In this document: positions 33,284-41,937 of the stretch, piece by piece | How positions within the stretch are numbered: the first letter of the stretch is position 1 | Layout: each line of letters opens with the position of its first letter | From: Rhodococcus sp. IEGM 1379 | Lineage (GTDB): Bacteria > Actinomycetota > Actinomycetes > Mycobacteriales > Mycobacteriaceae | DNA length: 64,000 nt | Reading direction: 5' to 3' | Assembly (NCBI RefSeq): GCF_030056815.1 | Contig: NZ_JASHKR010000012.1 | Coordinates: 1 to 64,000 of the forward strand | Position numbers and translations under genes: made by a program | Notes under the pieces: model-generated | Databases searched by the model: none | What the model was told of the DNA's origin: nothing | Seen by the model: the letters and a program-made list of their open reading frames with translations, nothing else

Positions 33284-33622
33284 TCACGCGAGAGAGAAGT
33301 GCGGAAGCCTGTCCCCTGGCACCTTGAACCCGAACATCACTCGTGAGCAAATGACCGGGATCGAATGCAGCGCACAATCGATCAGTGTGTACAACCACGG
33401 GCCCTCGTCCAGTTCTACGATAGCGATGTACTGGATCTTCGAATCACCTTGTGCACTAACACCTTCAACAGACATACGGCAGGAAACAATGGTGCCCTTC
33501 CCACAGCAGGGCACCACCTCGAATCGCACGCCTCCACATTCAGGGCAGGATCCTGTCATCGGAGCCAGGAGCCTGCCACACCCGGCACAGTGCAGAATTG
33601 TGAGACGTCGACTTTCTATCAT
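33284..33622 (-). CDS. Zn-ribbon OB-fold (DUF35-like) protein
   Basis: A 112-aa protein with a rubredoxin-like zinc ribbon (Cys12, Cys15, Cys26, Cys29 in HCAGCGR and SCPECGG) followed by an OB-fold pattern (GTIVSCRMSV, IVELDEGPWLYTLI). This is the ChsH2/DUF35 layout, whose members bind acyl-CoA and partner thiolases or hydratases. No such partner gene lies nearby. It is convergent with the kinase gene, 3 bp apart. Confidence 0.8.
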   Translation of the reverse strand: MIESRRLTILHCAGCGRLLAPMTGSCPECGGVRFEVVPCCGKGTIVSCRMSVEGVSAQGDSKIQYIAIVELDEGPWLYTLIDCALHSIPVICSRVMFGFKVPGDRLPHFSLA

Positions 33623-33651
33623 TGACTGCGCCTTAGTTCAATCCCTGTCCG

Positions 33652-34197
33652 TCAGTACCGGACGGCAGCGTGGAATGGCATCGAGTCGAGCGACGTACGC
33701 GTGACGGACTGACCGCTCGTGGGCGCGTGGACTACCTGGCCGTTGCCGGCGTAGATGCCGATATGGTCAGCACCGTAGAAGAGCACCAGGTCGCCCGGTC
33801 GCAGATCTGCTCGCGATACCGGGACGCCACCGGACTCCTGGGCGTACGTCGTACGCGGGATCGAAACTCCGGCCTGCCCATAGGCCCACTGGGTCAGACC
33901 CGAGCAATCGAAGGAGCTCGGTCCAGTTGCTCCCCACACGTAGGGCGACCCGATCTTGGACTCGGCAGCGGCCAGCGCACGATTTCCGGCTGTGGAAGTG
34001 GAGAATGCGACGTTCTGAGTCTGAATCGGATTCGACTGACCGGGGATCGTGAAGTCGATCCCCGGGACCGAAAGCGGTTGGGCGCTCGCACCGGCGGTGG
34101 CCGAGACAAAGGCCCCGGCAGTCAGTGCCGCAACAACAACGGCGCCTCGGACGGTGCGGGTCAGCGTGGTGGTTCGTGTGGACTTGCGGTTCGACAT
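33652..34197 (-). CDS. NlpC/P60 peptidoglycan endopeptidase
   Basis: A secreted 181-aa cell-wall hydrolase: signal peptide (residues 1-40, GAVVVAALTAGAF, cleavage near AGASAQ), a short linker and a C-terminal NlpC/P60 domain with Cys98 in FDCSGLTQWAY, His145 in DHIGIY and a polar third residue, His157, in VVHAPT. It would cut peptide stems of peptidoglycan outside the membrane. ATG 34197 with AAAGGAAA upstream is preferred; the frame opens at 34305. I looked for a c-di-AMP (ydaO) riboswitch in the leader and did not find one. Confidence 0.9.
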   Translation of the reverse strand: MSNRKSTRTTTLTRTVRGAVVVAALTAGAFVSATAGASAQPLSVPGIDFTIPGQSNPIQTQNVAFSTSTAGNRALAAAESKIGSPYVWGATGPSSFDCSGLTQWAYGQAGVSIPRTTYAQESGGVPVSRADLRPGDLVLFYGADHIGIYAGNGQVVHAPTSGQSVTRTSLDSMPFHAAVRY

Positions 34198-34609
34198 GGT
34201 GCTGTGGATTTCCTTTCGGGGTGTTCCGGCTCGGATCGAGTCGGTGATGTCCACAACTCTTTCGTCCGATTGCTCTCGTGGCTTCGGCCGAATGACCCGG
34301 GACATACCTATTTCTTGTTGCGCTTTCGAAACTGGAATCCGACATGCGATGTACGTCTCCGAGGCCTACGAGGAGGCATGAACTGGCGCAGTCAAGCGCT
34401 TTTGATCAGCCTTCTGCAGGTAAAAGCGCCGCAACATGGCGTCGGACGGGTACACGTAGGTACCTATCCGGGTAATTCGGCCGTTGCCGGGATTGCGCTC
34501 TGCGCCTGTCTGAGAGCAAGCACTGCAATGGCCCGCGACGGGGCAGGGAAGAATGACGGGTCCCGGGGCGTTGCACACTCCAACAGCCCGAACTATGGAA
34601 AGGACCCCT
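34198..34609. other. divergent intergenic region
   Basis: This is a 412-bp region between the NlpC/P60 and thioredoxin genes. Open frames cross it but have no ribosome-binding sites or family resemblance. It should hold both promoters; no riboswitch or operator was recognised. Confidence 0.5.
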
Positions 34610-34981
34610 GTGGCCACCCAGACACTCACCCAGCAGAACTTCGACGAAACGATCAACGGCAGCGATGTCGTACTCGTGGACTTCTGGGCTTCTTGGTGCG
34701 GCCCGTGCCGCCAGTTCGCCCCCACCTTCGAAGCCTCGGCCGAGAAGCATGCCGACGTCGTTCACGGAAAGGTGGACACCGAAGCCGAGCAGGGTATTGC
34801 GGCAGCAGCCAACATCCGCTCGATCCCGACCATCATGGCGTTCCGCGAAGGCATCTTGGTGTTCAACCAGGCGGGCGCACTGCCTGCTCCCGCACTCGAG
34901 GATCTGATCACTCAGATCAAGGCACTCGACATGGATGAGGTCCGCAAGGAAATCGCCGCCCAGAACGCTCCTGCCGTGTAG
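34610..34981 (+). CDS. thioredoxin
   Basis: A 123-aa thioredoxin with active site WCGPC (Cys30, Cys33), DFWASWCGPCRQFAP, and the cis-Pro loop SIPTIMAF. It is a cytosolic disulfide reductase with a slightly longer C-terminus (QIKALDMDEVRKEIAAQ) than classical TrxA. GTG 34610 is chosen because AAAGGA lies 5 nt upstream and the family starts ATQTLTQQNFD; ATG 34595 and an earlier in-frame start at 34553 are less likely. It is followed by a strong terminator. Confidence 0.93.
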   Translation: MATQTLTQQNFDETINGSDVVLVDFWASWCGPCRQFAPTFEASAEKHADVVHGKVDTEAEQGIAAAANIRSIPTIMAFREGILVFNQAGALPAPALEDLITQIKALDMDEVRKEIAAQNAPAV

Positions 34982-34996
34982 TCCACCCCACGAACT

Positions 34997-35045
34997 AAGG
35001 CGCGGCGGAAATCGAATTCGATTTCCGCCGCGCCTTGTTTTGTTT
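34997..35045. terminator. bidirectional intrinsic terminator
   Basis: A perfect 20-bp inverted repeat (34997-35036) centred on GAATTC is followed by TTGTTTTGTTT on the plus strand, between the convergent thioredoxin and polA genes. Confidence 0.9.
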
Positions 35046-35050
35046 GCAGC

Positions 35051-37789
35051 TCAGTGAGCTGCGCTGTCCCAGCTGCGTCCCGCTCCCACCGACACGTCGA
35101 GTGGGACCGACAACTCGATTGCGGTGGACATCTTGTCCTTGACCAGAGCCGTGACCTGCTCGAGTTCCGACTCCACCACTTCGAGCACCAATTCGTCGTG
35201 AACCTGCAGCAGCATCCGCGACTTCAGCCCTGCCTCCTCGAGAGCCTTCTGCACGTTGATCATCGCAACCTTGATGATGTCCGCGGCAGTGCCTTGGATT
35301 GGCGCATTGAGTGCCGCACGTTCAGCGACTTCCCGACGCTGACGGTTGTCACTGTTGAGGTCCGGCAAGTAGCGACGGCGGCCGTACAGCGTCGACGTGT
35401 AACCGTCCTTGCGAGCCTGCTCGACCACGGCATGGAGGTAGTCACGGACTCCGCCGAATCGCGCAAAGTACGCATCCATCTGCTGTTTCGCTTCTTCGGT
35501 GGAGATCTTGAGCTGCGACGCCAAGCCGTAGGCGCTCAGCCCGTAGGCGAGCCCGTACGACATCGCCTTGACCCGACGACGCAGTTCCGGCGTGACCTCT
35601 TCGATGGGAACACCGAACGCGCGTGAACCGACAAAACTGTGAAGATCCTCGCCGGTGTTGAAGGCCTCGATCAGCCCTTCGTCACCGGACACGTGCGCCA
35701 TGATGCGCATTTCGATCTGGCTGTAATCGGCGGTCAGTAGGACATCGAATCCCTGGCCAACTACGAAACCGTCGCGAATTTCCCGGCCGGCGTCATTGCG
35801 GACGGGGATGTTCTGCAGGTTCGGATCGGTGGACGACAGGCGCCCCGTTGCGGCAACAGTCTGATTGAACGTGGTGTGGATGCGACCGTCGTCGGCGACA
35901 GCCTTGAGCAGACCATCCACTGTCACCTTCATCCGCGTCGCGTCGCGGTGTGCAAGCAAATGCTCGAGGAACGGGTGTCCGGTCTTGTCGAACAGGCCCT
36001 GCAACGCCTCGGCGTCGGTGGTGTATCCGGTCTTGGTCTTCTTGGTCTTGGGCATGTCGAGTTCCTCGAACAACACGACCTGCAACTGCTTCGGCGAACC
36101 GAGGTTGATCTGCTTGTCGATCACCGCGTACGCGGAGTCGGCAGCGGCTGCGACCAGCGAAGCGAACCGGCTCTGCAGATCATGCAAGTGCGCACTGTCG
36201 ACGGCGATTCCGGTGGCCTCGATCTTGGCGAGTTCCACCGTCAACGGCAACTCCATGTCGGAGAGAAGCGACTTCGATTCGATCGATTCGAGTTCGGTGT
36301 CGAGGGCGCGCGCCAGATCAAGAACGGCCTGAGCGCTGAGCATCGCCGTCTCAGCGGCTTCCGCATCCAACTGATCGGTGTCGTCGAGCAGCGAAAGCTG
36401 TTCCTGCCCCGACGTTTCTGCCCGCAGTTCACGCTTGAGGTATCGGAGCGAGAGGTCATCGAGGTTGAAGCTGCGCTGCCCCGGGCGTACAAGGTACGCG
36501 GCAAGAGCGGTGTCGCTGGTGAGTCCACCGAGTGTCCATCCACGGCCACGGAGGGCATGGATGGCCCACTTGGCTTCGTGAATCGCCTTGGGCTGACCTG
36601 CATCCGCAAGCCAATCACCCAGAGCTGCTTCGTCTTCCGGAGTGGCAGACGTTGTCGAGATATATGCGCACTCCCCGTCCGATGCCGCAATCGCAAGAGC
36701 AGTGGTGTCACCGGCATACGGCGTCCGAGTGCCGATAACTGTTACGCCGTGGCGTTCCCCGGTGCGGGCGTGCGCGTCGAGCCACGCCTCAACCGAGCCT
36801 GGCTCGAGAGCGTCACCGCTGACCTCGAAGCCCTCTTCGGCTTCGGGTTCGGACGACGACAGCGTCGCAAAGAGTCTGTCACGGAGAACCTTGAACTCGA
36901 GGTCGTCGAAGAGTGCATGAATCTTCTCGCGGTCCCACGGCGACAGAATCAACTGCTCTGGCGTGTACGGCAGCGGAACGTCGCGAACCATCTCGGTGAG
37001 CTGACGGTTGAGCAACACGTTTGCGATGTTCTCGCGCAACGAATCGCCGACCTTGCCACGAACCTTGTCGACGTTGTCGACCAATCCCTGGAGATCGCCG
37101 TATTCACGGATCCACTTGGTGGCCGTCTTTTCGCCGACGCCGGGGATGCCGGGGAGGTTGTCACTCGGGTCTCCGCGCAGCGCCGCAAAATCCGGGTACT
37201 GCGCCGGCGTGAGGTTGTACTTTTCTTCGACGGCCTCCGGGGTGAAGCGGGTGAGCTCCGAGACACCCTTCTTGGGGTAGAGAACCGTGACATTCTCGGT
37301 GACCAACTGCAGTGCGTCCCGGTCTCCGGTGACTACCAGTACGCGATACCCGAGGGCCTCGGCTTGAGTGGTCAGCGTGGCGATGACGTCATCGGCCTCG
37401 AAACCTTCTTCCGCCATGACGGGGATACCCAGAGCGCCCAGGACGTCCTTGGTGATGTCGATCTGGCCCTTGAACTCGTCCGGAGCCTTGGCACGCTGAG
37501 CCTTGTACTCAGGGAACAGCTCCGCGCGGAACGTCTGACGGGAAACGTCGAAGGCAGCCGCGAGATGCGTCGGCTTCTCGTCGCGAAGAAGGTTGATGAG
37601 CATCGACGTGAAGCCGTACACCGCATTGGTTGCCTGGCCGCTATGCGTCTTGAAGTTGTCCGCCGGCAATGCGTAAAACGCACGGAAAGCCAGGGAATGC
37701 CCGTCGAGAAGCATCAGGAGCGGACGTTCTTCCCCCGATCCGATTGCGACGGCGGAGGTACTGGACGGAGTTGCGGTTGCGGGGCTCAC
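35051..37789 (-). CDS. polA: DNA polymerase I
   Basis: A full-length (912 aa) PolA for gap filling and Okazaki-fragment processing. The N-terminal 5' nuclease (LLMLLDGHSLAFRAFYALP, EADDVIATL, VVTGDRDALQLV, GDPSDNLPGIPGVGEKTA) spans about 1-310; a degenerate 3'-5' exonuclease-like domain about 325-520 lacks the DEDD acids, as in other actinobacteria; the polymerase domain carries motif A DYSQIEMR, motif B RRRVKAMSYGLAYG and motif C VHDELV. The start is GTG 37789. Confidence 0.97.
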   Translation of the reverse strand: MSPATATPSSTSAVAIGSGEERPLLMLLDGHSLAFRAFYALPADNFKTHSGQATNAVYGFTSMLINLLRDEKPTHLAAAFDVSRQTFRAELFPEYKAQRAKAPDEFKGQIDITKDVLGALGIPVMAEEGFEADDVIATLTTQAEALGYRVLVVTGDRDALQLVTENVTVLYPKKGVSELTRFTPEAVEEKYNLTPAQYPDFAALRGDPSDNLPGIPGVGEKTATKWIREYGDLQGLVDNVDKVRGKVGDSLRENIANVLLNRQLTEMVRDVPLPYTPEQLILSPWDREKIHALFDDLEFKVLRDRLFATLSSSEPEAEEGFEVSGDALEPGSVEAWLDAHARTGERHGVTVIGTRTPYAGDTTALAIAASDGECAYISTTSATPEDEAALGDWLADAGQPKAIHEAKWAIHALRGRGWTLGGLTSDTALAAYLVRPGQRSFNLDDLSLRYLKRELRAETSGQEQLSLLDDTDQLDAEAAETAMLSAQAVLDLARALDTELESIESKSLLSDMELPLTVELAKIEATGIAVDSAHLHDLQSRFASLVAAAADSAYAVIDKQINLGSPKQLQVVLFEELDMPKTKKTKTGYTTDAEALQGLFDKTGHPFLEHLLAHRDATRMKVTVDGLLKAVADDGRIHTTFNQTVAATGRLSSTDPNLQNIPVRNDAGREIRDGFVVGQGFDVLLTADYSQIEMRIMAHVSGDEGLIEAFNTGEDLHSFVGSRAFGVPIEEVTPELRRRVKAMSYGLAYGLSAYGLASQLKISTEEAKQQMDAYFARFGGVRDYLHAVVEQARKDGYTSTLYGRRRYLPDLNSDNRQRREVAERAALNAPIQGTAADIIKVAMINVQKALEEAGLKSRMLLQVHDELVLEVVESELEQVTALVKDKMSTAIELSVPLDVSVGAGRSWDSAAH

Positions 37790-37847
37790 GGTTGATCAGT
37801 CTAGGGATCCCTACTGACATCGATACCCCCGACCAGGTTTACCCAGC

Positions 37848-38465
37848 TCAGGCGTTCGGCTCGCCGCTGAGCGTCTCGAGAACCACCTCGGCGACGGCCT
37901 TCATCGTGGACCGCCTGTCCATCGCAGCACGCTGAATCCACTTGAACGCCTCCGGTTCGGTGAGCGCCTGACGAACCATCAACACACTCTTGGCCCGTTC
38001 GATGATTTTACGAGCCTCCAAACGATCCGACAGGTCGACGATTTCACGCTCGAGCGCCGTCACCTCACGGAACCTGCTGACCGCCAGTTCGACTGCCGGC
38101 ATCAGATCGGTGATGGAGAAAGGCTTGACCAGATACGCCATCGCGCCGGCGTCGCGAGCCCGCTCCACCAATTCACGCTGACTGAACGCTGTGAGAATGA
38201 CAACAGGAGCAATTCGTTTGGCCGCGATCTCCGAAGCGGCGTCGATCCCGTCCCGCCTGGGCATCTTCACGTCCATGATCACCAAGTCCGGCCGGAGTGC
38301 TTCCGCCAACTCCACCGCAACCTGACCGTCACCGGCTTCGCCGACAACGTCGTAACCCTCTTCGCGGAGCATCTCGACCAGGTCCATGCGGATCAACGCT
38401 TCGTCCTCGGCAACAACAACACGACGCGGCGCGCTCTGATTACCTTGCGGCTGTGGCGAATTCAT
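37848..38465 (-). CDS. pdtaR: ANTAR-domain response regulator (PdtaR-like)
   Basis: A 205-aa two-domain regulator: receiver (VVVAEDEALIRMDLVEML, phospho-acceptor Asp65 in LVIMDVKMP, Lys in YLVKPFS) and C-terminal ANTAR RNA-binding domain (ARKIIERAKSVLMVRQALTE and FKWIQRAAMDRRSTMKAVAE). ANTAR proteins stop transcription termination by binding tandem RNA hairpins; in mycobacteria PdtaR is activated by the kinase PdtaS. Its position between polA and tRNA-Leu fits that orthologue. ATG 38465 is preferred over upstream in-frame starts at 38474 and 38609. Confidence 0.92.
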   Translation of the reverse strand: MNSPQPQGNQSAPRRVVVAEDEALIRMDLVEMLREEGYDVVGEAGDGQVAVELAEALRPDLVIMDVKMPRRDGIDAASEIAAKRIAPVVILTAFSQRELVERARDAGAMAYLVKPFSITDLMPAVELAVSRFREVTALEREIVDLSDRLEARKIIERAKSVLMVRQALTEPEAFKWIQRAAMDRRSTMKAVAEVVLETLSGEPNA

Positions 38466-38572
38466 GGCCACCATCCTCCTCTGTCGAACCGCCCCGACAC
38501 GAGACGCGAACATAAAGAGGGTACCGGTGTTTGACTTTGAAATCGCATCTTCTAATGTAGTCATCGCAACAA

Positions 38573-38645
38573 GCCCTCGTATCCCAATTGGCAGAGGAAA
38601 CGGATTCAAAACCCGTCCAGTGTGAGTTCGAGTCTCACCGAGGGC
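38573..38645 (+). tRNA. tRNA-Leu (CAA)
   Basis: The acceptor arms GCCCTCG and CGAGGGC pair perfectly, the T-arm is GTGAG-TTCGAGT-CTCAC, the D-arm has a 3-bp stem TCC/GGA as in class II tRNAs, and the anticodon loop TTCAAAA gives CAA. The variable region is only about five bases although leucine tRNAs normally have a long arm, and the anticodon stem has one A-C mismatch. A similar short tRNA-Leu near pdtaR is, as I recall, found in mycobacteria (leuX). Its 3' 49 bp are duplicated at the far end of the island. Confidence 0.85.
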
Positions 38646-38648
38646 ACC
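38600..38648 (+). repeat. attL core (49 bp)
   Basis: The 49 bases starting ACGGATTCAAAACC and ending GAGGGCACC are identical to 52453-52501. The copy covers the anticodon arm, T-arm and acceptor end of tRNA-Leu, so integration here leaves the tRNA intact. Bases on both sides differ between the copies. Confidence 0.92.
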
Positions 38649-38682
38649 GAAAGGTGCAGGCTAGAGCAAGTTTTTAGGCTTA

Positions 38683-38754
38683 TACCCCAATGGGGTACTA
38701 GGAACTCAGTCCGCAGTAGTCCGCAGTTCATCTGAAAACTCGGACTAGTCCGCT
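38683..38754. promoter_or_regulatory. putative integrase arm-type sites, left end
   Basis: The palindrome TACCCCAATGGGGTA (38683-38697) is followed by AGTCCGCA at 38708 and 38718, exactly 10 bp apart, and AGTCCGCT at 38747. The same ingredients occur at 52343-52385 at the other end. One-turn spacing and presence at both ends suggest binding sites for the integrase N-terminal domain or a directionality factor. Confidence 0.55.
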
Positions 38755-39890
38755 AGCGCTTTGATCCGATCTTGATCAAGCCGAGTAGCCAAAGCATCAA
38801 GCTCATCAGGGAACAGATGTCCGTATCGATCCAATGTCAGCGTTGCACTCTTGTGCCCCAGCATCCGTTGAACGACTTTGACATTCGCACCTGACTTGAT
38901 TGCCAACGATGCAGCAGTGTGACGTAGCTCATGTGGAACCAGTCCGTGCAAGTCTGCCGCTGTCGCTGCGGGATCGAACTTCCATCGGAACTCACCCGGT
39001 GTCAGCCAACCCTCTTTGCCACCGAACACCAGTGCATCTGAACTCATCCCCTTGGTGTGCGTCTTGAGGACTTCTGAGAGGAACTGAGGCACCGGGACGC
39101 TACGAGACTCACCGCCCTTCGTAGTGCCTTCCACGAAGCCGGTGCCGGATACGAACGTCACCGATGACAGCACGTTCAGACGGTTGTTCTTGACATCAAC
39201 CTGCTTGACCTTCAATGCTGCTGCTTCACCGAACCTCAGACCGCAGTAGGCAAGCACCAGAACCATCGGCTTGAGACCTGCTGATTGAGCTGCCAGAGCT
39301 TCAACCTGTTGATGTGTGAGATACCGACGTTCGGACTCTTGCTTGCGTGGCAATTGAACCCCTGAACAGGGATTTGATGGAATCAGCCGTAGCTTCACCG
39401 CGTCATCGAGTACGCCTTTGAGTACCTGATATGCCTGGATCACGCGGGAAGCTGACAGCGCTTTGTGGTCGTCGGTTGCAGTTTGCAGCTCCAACACCCA
39501 GTTGCGGACAACGCTGAACGTCATATCTCCAACTGCTCGATCTTTGAACTTCGTCAGCACCTGCGTATCGAGCAAACTTCTATATCCTGCAACGGTTTTC
39601 GGCTTCAAATGTTGCTTGTGAGCTATCCACTCCTCAGCCAACGAACCGACAGTTCGACTAGCACGACGCTTGTTGACATACCTACCTGTCACAAGGTCTG
39701 ACACCTGCTCATCGAGAAACGCCTGAGCGTCATCCTTCAAGTCGAAGCTTGCAGTGACCTCCTCCCCTTCATCGTTGACGTAACGAGCCAACCAACGTTT
39801 GCCCTGACCGTGACGAACAGACTTCGATCCGTCTCGGTTCTTCCAACGATCTGCAACACCTGAACGACGATTGCGCTTCACAGCAGTCAT
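38745..39890 (-). CDS. int: tyrosine recombinase (integrase)
   Basis: A 381-aa phage-type integrase with an N-terminal arm-binding region (WLARYVNDEGEEVTASFDLK), a core-binding SAM-like domain (about 80-170) and a catalytic domain. The catalytic set is complete: Arg219 (YCGLRFGEA), Lys258 (TTKGGE), His320 and Arg323 (HELRHTAA), His346 (MLGHKS) and the nucleophile Tyr356 (DRYGH). It is encoded right beside attL and reads toward it. It appears functional. No excisionase gene is recognised next to it. Confidence 0.95.
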   Translation of the reverse strand: MTAVKRNRRSGVADRWKNRDGSKSVRHGQGKRWLARYVNDEGEEVTASFDLKDDAQAFLDEQVSDLVTGRYVNKRRASRTVGSLAEEWIAHKQHLKPKTVAGYRSLLDTQVLTKFKDRAVGDMTFSVVRNWVLELQTATDDHKALSASRVIQAYQVLKGVLDDAVKLRLIPSNPCSGVQLPRKQESERRYLTHQQVEALAAQSAGLKPMVLVLAYCGLRFGEAAALKVKQVDVKNNRLNVLSSVTFVSGTGFVEGTTKGGESRSVPVPQFLSEVLKTHTKGMSSDALVFGGKEGWLTPGEFRWKFDPAATAADLHGLVPHELRHTAASLAIKSGANVKVVQRMLGHKSATLTLDRYGHLFPDELDALATRLDQDRIKALAD

Positions 39891-39992
39891 CGGGCGAACA
39901 TACTCGAGAATCTGATTTGGTCAAACCTGCTGTGACACAGCAACTACGAACAACCAACAGGCCGATCACGATCAACTGTGTACAGTCCATCT

Positions 39993-41519
39993 ATGTCTGC
40001 GAATGATCCTGAGCCGTACCGTCCGATCATGCCACTAGCTGAGTGGGCAGAGATTCAAGTCGATTCGTCCCAACTTGACATCGATTACGCGTATTTCAAC
40101 TATCATTTCGACCAACTCAATTCCGACCAGCAGGTATCAATCATAAGACGCGTCCTCAGAGAATCAGCCGCAGAATCAGGCGCTCTTGAGGATCTATACA
40201 AACTCAAAACCGGAGAAAGTCGAACTATTGCGACCGAAGCCGAGGGTTGGGAGTCAATTCTGGGCGAGGACGAAAACACAGCGGAACGCCGCTCATTCGA
40301 AGACCTCGTGAAGGCCCTTAACTATGCAACAGACTGGGTTGATTCTAATCGTCCAATCACTTTGAATTTTATTCGAGATTTACATGCAATCGCGTGTGAT
40401 TCTCAGAAAACTTTTGAGGTCACAAGGAGCGTTGGTGGAAAGAACCAGAGGGGAACAAAGGCACTACGCCACGGGGAATTCAAGACAGATACCAATTTTG
40501 TTCAGACAAGATCAGGAAGAATTCACCCCTATTGCCCCCCTGATAGCGTACAAGCAGAAATGGATAAATTCTGCGAACAACTTCGGTCCCCGATATACGA
40601 ACATATTCCGCCAATTACTAGATCGGCATACGTTCACTACTGTATTTCACAAATTCATCCTTTTGAGGACGGAAACGGCCGAGTCTCCCGAATAGTTGCC
40701 TCGATGATACTAATGCAGACCTACCGCGTTCCGCTTGTTGTCTATTCTGATCGTAAGCAAACTTACCTTCAGGCACTTGAAGCAGTAGAAAACAAGGACT
40801 ACGGACAACTGATCCAAAATATCACCGACCGAATTGCTGCAACACTTGCAGAACTTGCTCAGAGCATCGAGTCCAACCGAGGACCCACTAGCGAAAATCA
40901 CCTTTCCAAACTAATGCAGCTGGTTGATGACCACGCAGGAGTTGAGTTTGCAAATGTCAAGGAGATTATTGGCAGAGTTATGAGCGAGTTCGTATCGGAG
41001 GTAGATCAAAAAATTCAGTCACTGACAGACAATAGCAACGGTGCACTAATCTTTGACAAAACAGAATATACCTCTTACCATCTCAACGAAACATACGATA
41101 TGAGTAGCGCGACAAATGGTGAGTACGTCACAGAAGATGGCACAAAACTGCCGTACGACAGACTCCCATATAGCTTTTCGCAGCCAGTAGCAAGGGGTAT
41201 ATATATAAGAAAAGACGAAAAACAGACCGATATATCAGCCTCAGTCAATCTGGCAATCGGAACAGCAAGAAATGGCGCAGACAGATTTCCGTTTGCCCTC
41301 ATAGCAACGCCCACAACGCACACCGATCAGCGCAGCAGGATCGGATACATTCGACTCCGCATGGAAGATTGCTTCCCGAACACAGGAACCAACACTACAA
41401 CAAGAATGCAGACTCTGGCTGATAATATCTGTAAGAGCCTGTTACGGAAAATCGAATCTAGTGCGGAAAAAAGGCTACACCAATCAGGATCATTACTTGG
41501 AAGTCCCGATGAAGGCTAG
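39993..41519 (+). CDS. Fic-domain protein, island cargo
   Basis: A 508-aa protein with a complete Fic motif HPFEDGNGR (222-230), whose His is the catalytic residue for transfer of AMP or another nucleotide to protein hydroxyls. An N-terminal S-xxx-E-D (SGALED, 62-67) resembles the (S/T)xxxE(G/N) inhibitory helix of self-inhibited Fic proteins, with D for G/N. The last 200 residues (from about 310) are an extension I do not recognise. It is divergent from the integrase, 102 bp apart, and convergent with the capsid operon. ATG 39993 is chosen over an in-frame start at 39978. Possible roles are anti-phage defence, helper interference or toxin; none is shown. Confidence 0.85.
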   Translation: MSANDPEPYRPIMPLAEWAEIQVDSSQLDIDYAYFNYHFDQLNSDQQVSIIRRVLRESAAESGALEDLYKLKTGESRTIATEAEGWESILGEDENTAERRSFEDLVKALNYATDWVDSNRPITLNFIRDLHAIACDSQKTFEVTRSVGGKNQRGTKALRHGEFKTDTNFVQTRSGRIHPYCPPDSVQAEMDKFCEQLRSPIYEHIPPITRSAYVHYCISQIHPFEDGNGRVSRIVASMILMQTYRVPLVVYSDRKQTYLQALEAVENKDYGQLIQNITDRIAATLAELAQSIESNRGPTSENHLSKLMQLVDDHAGVEFANVKEIIGRVMSEFVSEVDQKIQSLTDNSNGALIFDKTEYTSYHLNETYDMSSATNGEYVTEDGTKLPYDRLPYSFSQPVARGIYIRKDEKQTDISASVNLAIGTARNGADRFPFALIATPTTHTDQRSRIGYIRLRMEDCFPNTGTNTTTRMQTLADNICKSLLRKIESSAEKRLHQSGSLLGSPDEG

Positions 41520-41532
41520 CCAGATATCGAGT

Positions 41533-41937
41533 TTACCGAGCAATTTCAGACATCGTACGAAAGTACTCCAAGTACAGCTCGAAGCAGACGATGTTGCCTA
41601 GCTGATCTATCTGCGTGTTCACGTTGCTGATGTTGAACACGTAGGGATCGTCGTAAGGCTGAAAGTATGGTGCGCTGCGTCGCGATCTGATGTTACCGGC
41701 CTGCTGTGACAGATCGAACTTCGTTGCAGTCTCGATCTTGATAAACTTCTTGTTCTCGTACAGCTTGCCGAATATTTCCAACGTTTCTTTCGGCTTGAGT
41801 GCGACGACATTGCATCGCACTGTTTCAGGATCCAGGTAGTTCCACTCACGTATCGTCTCGTTCGTCCTGGGATCGATACGTACAGACTGCGTGTAGACAT
41901 CAATCAGACTTGGATATGTCTTTGGCATCAGTTGCAT
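41533..41937 (-). CDS. putative phage head closure (stopper) protein
   Basis: A 134-aa protein at the end of the head operon: VYTQSVRIDPRTNETIREW, then TVRCNVVALKPKETLEIFG, and a C-terminal LYLEYFRTM. Size, position after the connector and the pattern of a small beta-rich protein suggest an SPP1 gp16-like stopper. ATG 41937 overlaps the stop codon of the connector gene (TAATG), so translation is coupled. No homologue is certain from sequence alone. It is the last gene of the operon: nothing tail-like follows. Confidence 0.6.
   Translation of the reverse strand: MQLMPKTYPSLIDVYTQSVRIDPRTNETIREWNYLDPETVRCNVVALKPKETLEIFGKLYENKKFIKIETATKFDLSQQAGNIRSRRSAPYFQPYDDPYVFNISNVNTQIDQLGNIVCFELYLEYFRTMSEIAR

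Noticed and set aside
34198-34609. c-di-AMP (ydaO) riboswitch before the NlpC/P60 gene
   Set aside because: This class often precedes such genes in actinobacteria, but I could not find its conserved blocks or pairing pattern in the leader.
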